Origin: a bacterium
GTDB taxonomy: Bacteria; Electryoneota; Electryoneia; Electryoneales; Electryoneaceae
Assembly (NCBI GenBank): GCA_028278125.1
Contig: JANQEY010000088.1
Coordinates: 20,443 to 84,442 of the forward strand
Length of the DNA stretch: 64,000 nt
Reading direction: 5' to 3'
Below, in pieces: positions 1-10,291 of the stretch. A program made the translations under genes and the position numbers. The notes below the pieces were generated by a model. That model searched no databases and was not told the origin of the DNA. It worked only from the letters and a program-made list of their open reading frames with translations. Positions within the stretch are counted from its first letter, which is position 1. Each line of letters starts with the position of its first letter.

Positions 1-1094
1 GTATGCGGAATATATTCGTGGAGGCTGGTAAAGCCGCGATGCTTGATGCCGGAGTGGATAAACTGGACTCGATGTATGTCGGTTGTATGTCCGGCGGACT
101 ATTTGTTGGACAGGAGCATATCGGGAGCCTGATGGCTGATTATCTCGGTGTTGCCCCGATCCCGGCAATTCGTGTCGAAAGCGCGTGCGCCTCAGGTGGC
201 GCTGCTTTCAGGCAGGCTTACATCGAAGTAGCCAGTGGAATGAGTGATGTAGTTCTCGCCGGTGGTGTTGAGAAGATGACGGATGTAGATGGTGCGATGG
301 CAACTTACGCCCTTGCCACTGCCGCCGATGCCGAGTACGAAGGATTTATGGGAGCCACTTTCCCGGGATTGTACGCCATGATGGCAACGGCACATATGAA
401 GAAGTATAAGACTACTTCCAAGATGCTTGCCCATGTTGCCGTCAAGAACCATGAAAATGGTAACTTGAACCCGATGGCGCAGTTCCCTGGAAAAATAACC
501 GTGGATGGTGTTCTCAATTCAACGATGGTGGCAGATCCCCTGCATATCCTTGACTGTTCCCCGGTCACTGACGGTGCAGCGGCAGTTATCCTTGCCCCGG
601 TCGAGCTGGCGCAAAAATTGGGTAAAGCACCTGTCAGGATTATCGGCAGCGGGATGGCAACTGATACAATCGCCCTGAACGGTCGTGATGATCTGACTAT
701 CCTCAATTCAACAAAGGTTGCCGCGAAGCAGGCGCTTTCGATGGCCAAGATGAAAATCGAGGATATGGATTTCGCTGAAGTTCACGATTGTTTCACTATC
801 GCTGAGCTTGTTGTTCTTGAATCGCTTGGTGTATTTAAGCGTGGACAGGCAGGACCGGCGACTGTTGCAGGTGAAACTGCCAGGAATGGTAAATTCCCGG
901 TTAACCCATCTGGCGGCTTGAAGAGTAAAGGCCACCCGGTCGGTGCGACAGGAATTGCCCAGATAGTGGAAATGGTCAAGCAGCTCCGTGGAGACGCTGA
1001 AAACGGCCGTCAACTGAAGAACGTCAAGCGTGGCCTGGCCCAGAATATGGGCGGCAGTGGTGGCAGCTCAGTCGTTCATATCCTGGAGGTGTAA
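1..1094 (+). CDS. Thiolase family protein (archaeal/SCP2-type), 5'-truncated by window edge
   Basis: Thiolase-fold acyl-CoA acetyltransferase or lipid-transfer-type thiolase; it makes or breaks C-C bonds between acyl-CoA units. The visible part keeps the nucleophilic cysteine in ESACASGG (about residue 62 from the first visible Met), the VHDCF block and the C-terminal [14 protein letters not shown] histidine loop, and ends NMGGSGGSS as in the archaeal-type subgroup rather than the degradative CxG ending. Full-length relatives start some 25-35 residues earlier, so the Met at base 3 is internal and the gene begins upstream of the window. The next gene starts one base after the stop codon and encodes the DUF35 protein that usually accompanies this thiolase class, so the two form an operon and probably a complex. 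Substrate cannot be told from sequence. Confidence 0.9.
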   Translation, partial: MRNIFVEAGKAAMLDAGVDKLDSMYVGCMSGGLFVGQEHIGSLMADYLGVAPIPAIRVESACASGGAAFRQAYIEVASGMSDVVLAGGVEKMTDVDGAMATYALATAADAEYEGFMGATFPGLYAMMATAHMKKYKTTSKMLAHVAVKNHENGNLNPMAQFPGKITVDGVLNSTMVADPLHILDCSPVTDGAAAVILAPVELAQKLGKAPVRIIGSGMATDTIALNGRDDLTILNSTKVAAKQALSMAKMKIEDMDFAEVHDCFTIAELVVLESLGVFKRGQAGPATVAGETARNGKFPVNPSGGLKSKGHPVGATGIAQIVEMVKQLRGDAENGRQLKNVKRGLAQNMGGSGGSSVVHILEV

Positions 1095-1095
1095 G

Positions 1096-1494
1096 ATGGC
1101 ACAGACTCTAACTGCACGCGTCTGGCGGGAGCAACCGCAACGTTACCGTTTGATCGCCAATAAAGATAAAAAGACCGGTGAAGTATACTTCCCTCCAAGG
1201 TTGGTCAGCCCCGGTGATCTGAAAGCAAAGTTCACCGATGTTGAACTTGCAGGGACAGGAAAGATTGTTGCTTTCACGGTTATCCGTGTAGCCCCGGCAC
1301 CGTTTACCGACCTTTCACCTTACGCCCTGGCGATTGTCAAGACGGATGAAGGTGTACAAGTTACAACGCAGATTGCTGATGTTGATGTCAACAAGGTAAA
1401 AATCGGCATGAAAGTCCGTTTCGAATTCCGTCGTATTTTCGAGGACAACGAAGCGTCGGTGATCTATTACGGTTACAAGGCGGTACCTGCTTAG
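1096..1494 (+). CDS. DUF35 OB-fold protein, partner of the thiolase, zinc-ribbon cysteines lost
   Basis: DUF35 family protein of about 132 residues: an N-terminal rubredoxin-like zinc ribbon followed by an acyl-CoA-binding OB fold. In related archaeal complexes DUF35 bridges thiolase and HMG-CoA synthase. The start is the ATG one base after the thiolase stop, with the ribosome site GGAGG inside the end of that gene; an upstream in-frame start would overlap the thiolase and give a non-homologous leader. Oddity: in the segment NKDKKTGEVYFPPRLVSPGD the four positions where relatives carry zinc-binding cysteines (CxxC before FPPR, CxxC after) are Asp, Thr, Ser and Asp, so this copy should not bind zinc there. 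The OB fold (about residues 50-130) looks intact. Confidence 0.85.
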   Translation: MAQTLTARVWREQPQRYRLIANKDKKTGEVYFPPRLVSPGDLKAKFTDVELAGTGKIVAFTVIRVAPAPFTDLSPYALAIVKTDEGVQVTTQIADVDVNKVKIGMKVRFEFRRIFEDNEASVIYYGYKAVPA

Positions 1495-1523
1495 ACGAGA
1501 AATTAATAGTCTTGTTAAGATAT

Positions 1524-1554
1524 AAAGGGCTGCTGATCGGCAGCCCTTTTTCTT
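1524..1554 (+). terminator. Intrinsic terminator after the thiolase operon
   Basis: Perfect 7-bp stem GGGCTGC (1527-1533) with GCAGCCC (1540-1546), six-base loop, followed by TTTTTCTT. It lies 33 bases after the DUF35 stop. Confidence 0.85.
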
Positions 1555-1579
1555 AAAATTGAATCTCCAATATGGGTGA

Positions 1580-1602
1580 CCCGACTTGACTCGCAAGTCG
1601 GG
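1580..1602. repeat. Dispersed palindromic repeat, copy 1
   Basis: Stem CCCGACTTG / CAAGTCGGG around the loop ACTCG, followed by TTTC. The same design with loop ACTCG and trailing TTTC recurs at 54617 and 56554 with a different but compensated stem, marking a family of intergenic palindromes. It may also act as a second terminator after the preceding operon. Confidence 0.6.
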
Positions 1603-1694
1603 TTTCTTAAAAATAGTTCATGATTATTACTTTATGACATTGATTTCCCTTGAAGCCTTCATATAGTTTATTATAAACATCTTTGGGGGAAACG

Positions 1695-4274
1695 ATGAAA
1701 AATCATCTTTATAATTACCTTCTTGGTTTTAAGTTCGCACTAGCTATGATAATAATTCTGGTATTTTCGAATCCGGTACATTCATTGTTAGCTTTCAGTT
1801 GGAAGATTCACATATCAGGACAGACATTGGGAGCCTGTTCAGTATACAGTGTTGATCTTGATGGAGATGGAGATAATGATGTTCTATCGGCATCATTCGA
1901 TGATGATACGAACAATCATAAGATTGCATGGTATGAAAATCTAAACGGGTACGATAGTTTCGGACCTCAAAGAATCATAACTGAAGATCCATTCGGACCA
2001 CATTCAGTTATTAGTGCGGATATTGATGGAGATGGAGACAATGATATAATTGCAGCATTTGGAGCCGATAAAATTGCATGGTATGAAAACCTGAACGGGC
2101 CAGATAATTTTAGTGAACAACGGGTAATCACTACTGATGTGGATGCAGCCTATGCGGTTAATTGCTCTGATTTAGATGGAGATGATGATTTGGATATACT
2201 TTCCGCATCACTAATGGATGATAAAATTGCATGGTATGAAAATACGGATGGACAAGGAACTTTCTCAGACCAAGTAATAATAAGTGAGATTGCTGATGGA
2301 GCGAGAGATGTTTTAACGGCTGATGTTGATGGAGATGGTGACCTAGATGTTTTTTCTGTCTCTGATAATGATAACAAAGTTGCATGGTATGAGAATTTAG
2401 ATGGACTTGGATCTTTTGGATATCAACGTGTAATTTCAAATAATGCTGGATCCATAAGGTCAGTATCTAGCGTCGATATTGATAGTGATGGCGACTATGA
2501 TGTGATAATACCTGTTGATGACGAGGTTGATGCTATTATTTGGTATGAAAATATTGATGGGCTAGGCGATTTTGGTCATTCGCATATAATTACCACAGAA
2601 ATAAATCGACCACGTGAAGTGTATTGTTCAGATATAGATGGAGACGGTGACTTTGATGTTCTTTCTGCCTCAACAAATGATGACAAAGTTGCATGGTATG
2701 AAAATATTGATGGATTTGGCAATTTCGGTTTACAACAAATAATTACTTTAGATGTAAATTGTCCAGTTTCAATATTTAGTGTGGATTTAGATGGTGACCA
2801 GGATTTTGATGTTCTATCTGCATCAGTACACGATAATAAAATTGCCTGGTACGAAAATATAGATGGACTTGGGAGTTTTGGTCAGCAAAAGAATATTTCA
2901 CCGGGCACAGATAGACCATCATCAATTTTCAGTGTTGATATAGACGGAGATGGTGATAAAGATGTAATGGTGTCAGCTTCGGGAAACAACTCTATTGTGT
3001 GGTATGAGAATATTGACAGCAATGGAAGTTTTTATCCTCGACAGGTTATTACAACTGATGCATTGAATGCTACATCAATTTTCTGTATTGATCTGGATGG
3101 AGATGGAGACAATGATGCAATTTCAACATCTTCAGGAGATAGTAAAATCGCTTGGTATGAAAATACTGACGGATCAGGGAATTTCGGACAACAACAGGTA
3201 ATTTCTCTTGATGCAACGGAAGCGATATCAGGATTCAGTGCTGATTTGGATGGTGACGGTGATAATGATATAATTTCAGCCTCAATAATTGGAATCAATA
3301 TCGCATGGTACGAAAACATTGATGGTCTTGGAGATTTCGGTCCACCAATTCCGATCACATCAGAAGCGGAAAACATTCAATCAGTCTTCAGTATTGATAT
3401 AGACAATGATGGAGACAACGATATCTTATCAGCATCTTCATACGCTGAGGATGTTGATGGCAAAATTGCTTGGTATGAAAATATTGACGGGATGGGAATT
3501 TTCGGAGAACAGAATATAATTTCTACAGATGTAATCAATGCTAAGTCAATTTACTGTAAGGATATAGATGGAGATGGTGACGCAGATGTGATCTCAGCAT
3601 CGCAAGATGACGATAAAATAGCTTGGTACGAAAACTTGGACGGATCTGGTAATTTTAGTCCACAACTGATTATTCCTACTAACTGGATGATTTATAGGCC
3701 AGTTTCAGTGTATAGTGTTGATTTAGATGGTGATGGTGACAATGATGTTGTTTCTGCATCGCTGGGGAATGAAGAAGAACATGGATGGATTTTCTGGAAT
3801 GAGAATACAGATGGATTAGGAGATTTTAGTTCAAATAAAAGTATATCAAGGTACGAAAACGGAGCCAATAACGTTAGATGTGATGATTTAGACGGCGATG
3901 GTGATGTTGATATTCTTTCAATATGTGAATTTGATAATCTTATTGCTTGGAATCGAAATTTGGGTTTTGTGGAAGTGGATGACTATGATTTAAACCCAAT
4001 AATCCCTTTAAATTATAAGATTCTGTCAGTGCATCCCAATCCTTTTAATCCCTTAACCACGATTGAGATTGGCTTACCGATTGTCTCAAATATTCAGCTA
4101 ATAGTCTATAACACACTTGGACAGGAAGTAACAACACTCTATTCAGGGCAGCACCCGGCAGGATATCATAGTTTCTCATTTGATGGCAGCAATTCAGCGA
4201 ACGGGATATATTTTGTCCGGGCTTATGTACCGGGCAGGATGAACGAAGTTCGTAAGGTTGTATTGTTGAAATAG
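1695..4274 (+). CDS. Secreted FG-GAP/VCBS-repeat protein with T9SS sorting domain
   Basis: Predicted extracellular repeat protein, about 859 residues, function unknown. The start is the ATG at 1695, preceded by GGGGGA; an in-frame TTG at 1683 is less likely. Residues 1-30 form a signal peptide. The body holds about 14 tandem units of roughly 55 residues, each with a calcium-loop-like DxDGDGDxD stretch and a KIAWYEN block (last unit degenerate), the pattern of VCBS/FG-GAP beta-propeller blades. The last 85 residues, starting at HPNPFNP and ending VRKVVLLK, form a type A T9SS sorting domain, so export across the outer membrane and surface anchoring are expected. It is AT-richer than the housekeeping genes around it. 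A shorter, frameshifted paralogue follows immediately. Confidence 0.85.
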   Translation: MKNHLYNYLLGFKFALAMIIILVFSNPVHSLLAFSWKIHISGQTLGACSVYSVDLDGDGDNDVLSASFDDDTNNHKIAWYENLNGYDSFGPQRIITEDPFGPHSVISADIDGDGDNDIIAAFGADKIAWYENLNGPDNFSEQRVITTDVDAAYAVNCSDLDGDDDLDILSASLMDDKIAWYENTDGQGTFSDQVIISEIADGARDVLTADVDGDGDLDVFSVSDNDNKVAWYENLDGLGSFGYQRVISNNAGSIRSVSSVDIDSDGDYDVIIPVDDEVDAIIWYENIDGLGDFGHSHIITTEINRPREVYCSDIDGDGDFDVLSASTNDDKVAWYENIDGFGNFGLQQIITLDVNCPVSIFSVDLDGDQDFDVLSASVHDNKIAWYENIDGLGSFGQQKNISPGTDRPSSIFSVDIDGDGDKDVMVSASGNNSIVWYENIDSNGSFYPRQVITTDALNATSIFCIDLDGDGDNDAISTSSGDSKIAWYENTDGSGNFGQQQVISLDATEAISGFSADLDGDGDNDIISASIIGINIAWYENIDGLGDFGPPIPITSEAENIQSVFSIDIDNDGDNDILSASSYAEDVDGKIAWYENIDGMGIFGEQNIISTDVINAKSIYCKDIDGDGDADVISASQDDDKIAWYENLDGSGNFSPQLIIPTNWMIYRPVSVYSVDLDGDGDNDVVSASLGNEEEHGWIFWNENTDGLGDFSSNKSISRYENGANNVRCDDLDGDGDVDILSICEFDNLIAWNRNLGFVEVDDYDLNPIIPLNYKILSVHPNPFNPLTTIEIGLPIVSNIQLIVYNTLGQEVTTLYSGQHPAGYHSFSFDGSNSANGIYFVRAYVPGRMNEVRKVVLLK

Positions 4275-4414
4275 TCGATAAAACAGGCTGCCTGTCATTA
4301 CAGGTATTTATGACAAAACTGCTCGCGTTAAAGCAGGATAAATAGCAGGGGAATATTATAAAAAATCTTGTTATGCTTTGTGCGGTGAACTTTCAAGCAA
4401 ACTCGGGAGTAACA

Positions 4415-5907
4415 ATGCCAGCGAACAAGTTATTGAAGCCAGTCCTGTTTTTCTTTCTTTATATATCTTTTCTAATAACGATACCTGTTTGTGCACAGGT
4501 GTTATCTTTCAGTGAACAAATTCTAATAGACGACCGAACAGACGGTGTTACATCTGTTTTTTGTGCCGACCTTGATGGAGATGGAGACTTTGATGTTTTG
4601 GCTGCTTCCTTTTTAGATCATGAGATTGCCTGGTATGAAAACACCGACGGGCTGGGAACGTTTGGTGAGCAGCAGGTAATATCCACAAATAATACGGGCG
4701 CTAAGTCTGTCTTTAGCGTAGACTTGATGGCGATGGAGACCAGGATGTCCTATCCGCTTCCTTCCTGGATGATAAAATTGCCTGGTATGAAAATACTGAT
4801 GGACTCGGCAGCTTCGGTCCACAACAGGTAATTACCTACCTCGCAGATGAAGCTAACTCAGTTTTCAGTATTGACCTTGATGGTGACGGTGATAATGACG
4901 TGCTTTCTGCCTCCGCTTTAGGTGTTAATGTTGCCTGGTATGAAAATATGGATGGTTTGGGCGATTTTGGTGAACAACAAACTATCTCTGAAGAAGCAAA
5001 CAACGCGTCATTCGTTTATTCTGCCGATCTCGATGGTGACGGGGACAATGATGTGTTGTCTGGTCATCTCAATGGAAATCATGGAGATGGTATGGTAGCC
5101 TGGTATGAAAATACTGATGGGTTAGGGAATTTTGGCACTCAGCAGGTTTTCGAAGGTTATGTGTGCTGCACAAGGTCTGTGACCAGTTCTGACCTGGATG
5201 GTGATGGTGATCCTGAAGTTCTTGCAGCTTCATCAGGCAGTGTATTGGGATACAGCAGTCTCACCTGGTATGAAAATACCAATGGTTTTGGAGAGTTTGG
5301 ACCACGGCAGTTAATTACCTGCTGGCCCGGAGCCAATTCCGTATTCAGCAACGACCTGGATGGGGATGGAGATAACGATATCATTCTTGCGTTTTGGGGT
5401 GAGTTTGAAATTGAAGGCAGGATACACTGGTATGAAAACTTGGACGGTACAGGCAATTTCGGTGATTACCAGTTTATAACCTCTTACCCGGATGGAGCAT
5501 CATGTGTTTTCAGTGCTGACCTCGATGGAGATGGTGACTTTGATGTTCTCTCGTCTTCCCTGGAACAGAGTGTGATTGCATGGAACAGGAATGATGGATT
5601 GCTCGGAGTTGATGATGACCGGCCGACACAACTTATTCCCGGTTCCTTTTTACTTCAACCGGCATTTCCCAACCCATTCAATCCTGAAACCACCATCAAA
5701 GTTATATTGCCGACAACTTCAGATCTCCGGGTAACTATCTTTAATATCTCTGGACAGGAAGTAACAACTCTTCATTCTGGAATTCAACCGGCAGGATTGC
5801 ATAGTTTCACATTTGACGGGAGTAATCTCGCAAGCGGGATATATTTTGTCCGGGCTTATGTACCGGGCAGGATGAATGAAGTCCGGAAGATAGTTCTGTT
5901 GAGATAG
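4415..5907 (+). pseudogene. Frameshifted FG-GAP/VCBS-repeat protein with T9SS sorting domain
   Basis: Paralogue of the preceding gene with about eight WYEN/DGDGD units and a sorting domain (FPNPFNPET to VRKIVLLR). The start at 4415 follows CGGGAG and opens a clear signal peptide. The first frame reads correctly to about base 4723 (FSVD), then one base is missing: adding a single base before TTGATGGCGATGG restores LDGDGDQDVLSAS and a frame open to 5907 with no stop. Unrepaired, the first frame stops at 4831 without a sorting domain. It may be a recent pseudogene, a phase-variable gene or a one-base sequencing error; the otherwise intact repeats favour a recent or artefactual change. Confidence 0.8.
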
Positions 5908-5917
5908 TGTGATGAAA

Positions 5918-5943
5918 CCCGATCCGCCAACCGGCGGATCGGG
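5918..5943. repeat. Intergenic palindrome
   Basis: Perfect 11-bp inverted repeat CCCGATCCGCC / GGCGGATCGGG with four-base loop AACC, eleven bases after the preceding stop. No T tract follows, so it is more like the dispersed palindromes of this window than a classical terminator. Confidence 0.6.
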
Positions 5944-6095
5944 CCACCCTCCAAAAATCGTGTCAATTAGCATGCGGGGACAGGACTCCCACCTAAATGG
6001 TTCTTTTCCTGATAAACCCTGTCATCGAAGCTGACAGGGACACCCAAATCTTAATTTTATAATAATTATAGTTGTTGTCTGGCAGGCATGAATTT

Positions 6096-7160
6096 TTACC
6101 ATACTAAATCAGCTTGCAGGGCAAGGTGATCGGAACTGAGTAGGTTGGTGAGGACTTTTGCGTTGGCAGCTGAAGTGAAACCGTCGTGCAGGACGTAGTC
6201 AATTCGCAGGAATGGATGTTCACGGTTCCAGGTGCCACCAAGTAAATACCCGGCATCAACCCAGGCATCCTGGAGTTTGGAATATATCGGACGAATACTG
6301 CGGTCTGTGGCAGTCGCATTCATGTCGCCCACCACCAATACAGGTACATGTGTTGTATCGACAACACTTGCGACAACTTCAGCCTGTTCCCTGCGGAATG
6401 ACCATGCCTGTAAGAATCCGGAAAAACCGAGTTTACGGCTGTTTGATTCAAAATGGACACCGATCAGCCGAAGCAGATGGTCACCGTATTGGAGGTCAGC
6501 TACCCCAAATCGACGCCATTTCCCACGGAAGGATTCCACATGGAGTGTATTCTGGTTAACCAGTTCACCACGTGTTAGTAATACCAAGCCTGTACCTGAA
6601 TCATCGCGTAACTTAAGGTATCGTCCCAGATATCCTTTCTCTTCAGCTATTTTGAAAAGTGAATCACGGAAGAAGGTATAAAACTCCTGCAGGATGACAA
6701 TATCGACATCCTGTTTGACCATGTGATCAATTAGTCCTTCAGGCCATTGTACACCGGTATTATAGGTAAGTACTCTTACTCGTTCTGATTTTTCCAGTGA
6801 AACAGGTTCACTTTTCTGCAACGGGATTGTGTTGTAACCTTCAAACAGGAGGAGGGCAATGAGGAGGATCGACCAGGAGACACTTCTCCATCTTTTTACA
6901 CGCAGATTGAGGATAAAAACAATGAGGATAAACGGGAAAAGGCATAAACGGAATATCTGGCTGCCGATGATCCATTCCAGTTCCATCAGGGGAAAACCGG
7001 GGGTAAATCTTAAACCGAGGAGTATAGTAAAAACAAGGAGGATCAAGTCGTATACAAACCTTGCCTCAACGGAAACAGATTTTACGCTTTTAGCTCGCCT
7101 TACTCTTCCCCCGAAGAATTTTCCCGGACCGGGGGGAGGTGGATCATCTACAGCAAACAA
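6096..7160 (-). CDS. Membrane-anchored endonuclease/exonuclease/phosphatase family protein
   Basis: EEP-superfamily hydrolase of about 354 residues acting on phosphodiesters or phosphomonoesters; the substrate is unknown. Residues about 35-120 contain three hydrophobic segments, so the catalytic domain is membrane tethered. The EEP domain (about 125-354) shows the expected order: TYNTG, ILQEF (metal-binding Glu), GVHFES, VVGDMNA (Asp/Asn), and the C-terminal SDHLAL with the catalytic Asp-His. The start is a TTG with an AGAGG site upstream; no closer ATG gives the same N terminus. It stands alone between palindrome-rich DNA and leuS, on the leuS strand and 105 bases downstream of it. Confidence 0.85.
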   Translation of the reverse strand: MFAVDDPPPPGPGKFFGGRVRRAKSVKSVSVEARFVYDLILLVFTILLGLRFTPGFPLMELEWIIGSQIFRLCLFPFILIVFILNLRVKRWRSVSWSILLIALLLFEGYNTIPLQKSEPVSLEKSERVRVLTYNTGVQWPEGLIDHMVKQDVDIVILQEFYTFFRDSLFKIAEEKGYLGRYLKLRDDSGTGLVLLTRGELVNQNTLHVESFRGKWRRFGVADLQYGDHLLRLIGVHFESNSRKLGFSGFLQAWSFRREQAEVVASVVDTTHVPVLVVGDMNATATDRSIRPIYSKLQDAWVDAGYLLGGTWNREHPFLRIDYVLHDGFTSAANAKVLTNLLSSDHLALQADLVW

Positions 7161-7265
7161 TTAAATCATCCTCTGTTTAAATCTTGCGTACAAAACAGCG
7201 TTTCCTCATCAAATTATAAACTGTAAATGATTTATAAATCGAGTTTCTGTATTCCTCAATAAAGA

Positions 7266-9773
7266 TTATGAAACAACAATATTGACGAGCTTACCCGGGA
7301 CAACGATTGTCTTCCTTACCGTTTTACCGTTAAGATAAGGTTTCACTTTATCAGACTCCAGCGCAAGTTCCTTGATCTGATTTTCATCCGCTTCCGCGGG
7401 CACATTCATCCGGTCACGAAGTTTGCCATTCACCTGGACTACGATGGTCACCATTTTTGTAACAAGAGCGGATTTTTCAAAGTCCGGCCATCGCTCTTCG
7501 AAGACAGAGTTTTTTACGCCGAACCGTTCCCAGATCTCTTCCGCGAAATGTGGAGCAAAAGGTGCCATGATCCTGATAAACGCGTGGAGGAGTTTCCGCG
7601 CGGCATCAGGATCAACACTTGTAGTATTAATATTGCCAACCCAGAGATAGAATTCGTTAATAAACTCCATCATCCGGCTGATAGCGGTGTTAAACGTAAA
7701 ATCTTCCAGGTCTTCACTGACAGCCTTAATTGTCTGGTGTAATGTCCGGAACAATTCCTCGGGATAATCCTCCTTTTTAAGTACCAGGGTTTTCGGATCC
7801 GGACTATTCGCAAGGAACGTTTTTTCCTCAAATTTAACAGCCAGCCGCCATGTACGATTCAGGAAACGGTCAATCCCGGAGATACCCTCGTCAGACCAGT
7901 CACCACCTTCACGATAATCACCCATGAACATCATGTACATCCTGAAGACATCAGAGCCGTACTTGTCCACGAAGTTATCGGGATTTACAACATTGCCCAG
8001 GGACTTCGACATTTTTGAGCCGTTTTTCTTGATCAATCCCTGGTGAATCAATCGTTGTGCCGGTTCAGCTACCGGGCTGAGCCCTATTTCATGCAGGAAT
8101 CGGGTAATGAACCTGAAATATATAAGGTGACCTGTAGCGTGGTCTGAACCACCGACATAAGTATTGATCGGCAGCCACTTTTTCATTCGGTCGAGGTTGA
8201 ATGCTTTTTCTTCATCTTCGGCTGCCAGGTATCTCAGGTGATAGAAGGATGAACAAACGAATGTATCCATGGTATCAGGATCACGTTTAGCCGGTCCTCC
8301 ACATTTTGGGCAGTCACAATTAATCCATTCATCCACAGCAGCCAGTGGTGACTTTCCCTTGGGCCGAAAATCCTTAATCTCATCAGGTAGTACCACAGGC
8401 AGCTGATCTTCCGGGACAGGAACAATTCCACACTTGGGACAGTGGATTATCGGTATTGGTGATCCCCAGTATCTTTGACGCGAGATCGACCAGTCGCGAA
8501 TTCTGTATGTAATAGTGGGACCACCAAGGCTTTTCTCCTCCAACTTTTGAGGGATAACCTTCTTCCCCTTTTCGCTAGGCATCCCGTTAAAGTCCCAGGA
8601 ATTAACCATGATGCCCGGATCTTCATAAGCTTCTCGCATTTCCTCGGCTTCCAGGAGACCGTCCGGTGGACGAATTACAACCTGGATTGGCAGGCTGTGT
8701 TTCAAGGCAAAATCAAAATCACGCTGGTCGTGGGCGGGAACGGCCATTACCGCTCCGGTTCCATAGCTGCTGAGGACATAATCGGCGATCCAGATTGGCA
8801 GCTTTTCTCCTGTGAATGGATGAACGGCGTAAGCACCTGTAAATACACCTGTCTTTTCACGAGTAGTAGAAGTACGTTCAACTTCCGAATAACGTGCCGC
8901 ACGGTTAACGTATTCTTCGACATCTGTTTTACGATCATCCGTGACGATCTGGTTTACCAGCTCATTCTCAGGTGCCAGGACAACGTAGGTCACTCCGAAA
9001 ACGGTATCGGGACGGGTAGTGAAAGTTTCAATATGTTGTTCTGAATCCGAATCGAGCGGAAATCGAATGAACGAACCTTCGCTTCGTCCGATCCAGTTCT
9101 GTTGACGTTTAACCGTACTCTGGGGCCAGTCAAGGTCTTTCAATCCTTCCAGCAACTCGTCGGCATACTTCGTGATCCGGAAAAACCACTGCGTCATTTT
9201 TTTCTGGATCACATCACTACCGCAGCGTTCGCAATGCCCTTCAGCTGTTACCTGTTCGTTGGCGAGAACAGTCTGGCATGAAGTACACCAGTTCAGAAGC
9301 GCTTCTTTCTGATATGCAAGATTATGTTCATATAGTTTCAGGAACAGCCACTGCGTCCACTTGTAATAATCGGGACGGCTGGTGACGACCATATGATTCC
9401 AGTCATACATTGCGCCAATTGCCAATAACTGGTCCATGATTGAGGAGATAGATGACTCAGTAACTTCCTTGGGATGAGTACCAACCTTGATGGCGTAATT
9501 TTCAGCCGGAAGTCCAAATGAATCGAAGCCCATCGGCTCAAACACCTGGTAACCCTGCAGTCGTTTAAAACGCGCATAGGTGTCCGTTGGGCCATAATTC
9601 CACCAGTGACCAATATGCAGTTTACTGCTTGAAGGATAGGAGAACATTACCAGGATATACTGCTTCTCCTTATCCGGTTCATCGAGATCAACCGAGTGAG
9701 TTTTGTTCTCTTCCCATTTTTTCTTCCATTTTATTTCAATCTCGTCAAATGGGTACCGGTCACTTTCCATCAT
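7266..9773 (-). CDS. leuS: Leucine--tRNA ligase
   Basis: Class I aminoacyl-tRNA synthetase that charges tRNA-Leu, 835 residues, close to the usual bacterial length. Visible elements in order: HIGH motif (residues 53-56); a zinc-type CTSC ... CERC pair near residues 155-185; the CP1 editing domain with TTRPDTVFG and GTGAVMAVPAHDQRD; the KMSKS loop (587-591, SKMSKSLGN); and the C-terminal anticodon-binding region. All catalytic motifs are intact. Two adjacent ATG codons open the gene; the outer one at 9773 is taken. Monocistronic in appearance, with a 518-base gap upstream. Confidence 0.98.
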   Translation of the reverse strand: MMESDRYPFDEIEIKWKKKWEENKTHSVDLDEPDKEKQYILVMFSYPSSSKLHIGHWWNYGPTDTYARFKRLQGYQVFEPMGFDSFGLPAENYAIKVGTHPKEVTESSISSIMDQLLAIGAMYDWNHMVVTSRPDYYKWTQWLFLKLYEHNLAYQKEALLNWCTSCQTVLANEQVTAEGHCERCGSDVIQKKMTQWFFRITKYADELLEGLKDLDWPQSTVKRQQNWIGRSEGSFIRFPLDSDSEQHIETFTTRPDTVFGVTYVVLAPENELVNQIVTDDRKTDVEEYVNRAARYSEVERTSTTREKTGVFTGAYAVHPFTGEKLPIWIADYVLSSYGTGAVMAVPAHDQRDFDFALKHSLPIQVVIRPPDGLLEAEEMREAYEDPGIMVNSWDFNGMPSEKGKKVIPQKLEEKSLGGPTITYRIRDWSISRQRYWGSPIPIIHCPKCGIVPVPEDQLPVVLPDEIKDFRPKGKSPLAAVDEWINCDCPKCGGPAKRDPDTMDTFVCSSFYHLRYLAAEDEEKAFNLDRMKKWLPINTYVGGSDHATGHLIYFRFITRFLHEIGLSPVAEPAQRLIHQGLIKKNGSKMSKSLGNVVNPDNFVDKYGSDVFRMYMMFMGDYREGGDWSDEGISGIDRFLNRTWRLAVKFEEKTFLANSPDPKTLVLKKEDYPEELFRTLHQTIKAVSEDLEDFTFNTAISRMMEFINEFYLWVGNINTTSVDPDAARKLLHAFIRIMAPFAPHFAEEIWERFGVKNSVFEERWPDFEKSALVTKMVTIVVQVNGKLRDRMNVPAEADENQIKELALESDKVKPYLNGKTVRKTIVVPGKLVNIVVS

Positions 9774-10291
9774 TAAATCCTTCAGGCTGCGAATATTGAG
9801 TTAATTTAAACTGACAAAATTTTGAAATTCACATCTAACTTGCTTAGTGCGCCTGTTGTTTATAAACCAAAACCAGGAGCGTAATCTAAACAACAAGCCT
9901 CTATTTTAGTAATCCCAGGTTATATGAGCAAGGGATTATTTTATTTTTAGAGTAAGGTTGGGAATATTTAACCTGGATGAAGAAAATCTCCAGTTTTTTC
10001 CGAAAAGAGAGATATTAACTAATATACCGTTATTAATATGTTATTAACGAACCAGGATACCGATACCTCATTTCCGATATTTCCAGCAATGGCTTTAAAA
10101 TTCTAACTCCGTTCCGCTTGAATAAAAATCGAAAGGAAATTACATTAACTTTCTTATAAAACATGGGTACTTCGTCATGCCCTTGAGCTTACTGCCGCAA
10201 TTCCGCAAACCGTTGTTCACACTACTTAAATTGCTTCAAGGTTTGCCCGGGGAGCAAAAGTAAAACCTTCTTTTGATATACTGGAGAAATT
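9774..10291. other. Intergenic region between divergent leuS and fixC
   Basis: AT-rich 518-base gap between divergent genes, so it must hold at least two promoters. I see no RNA gene, no strong palindrome and no convincing ORF. A stretch around 10010-10060 is rich in TTAAC/ATTAAT words but without regular phasing. Confidence 0.5.

Noticed and set aside
1842..3960. Tandem DNA repeats of GATGGAGATGG type.
   Set aside because: These are codons of the calcium-loop DGDGD units of the FG-GAP protein, not an independent satellite.
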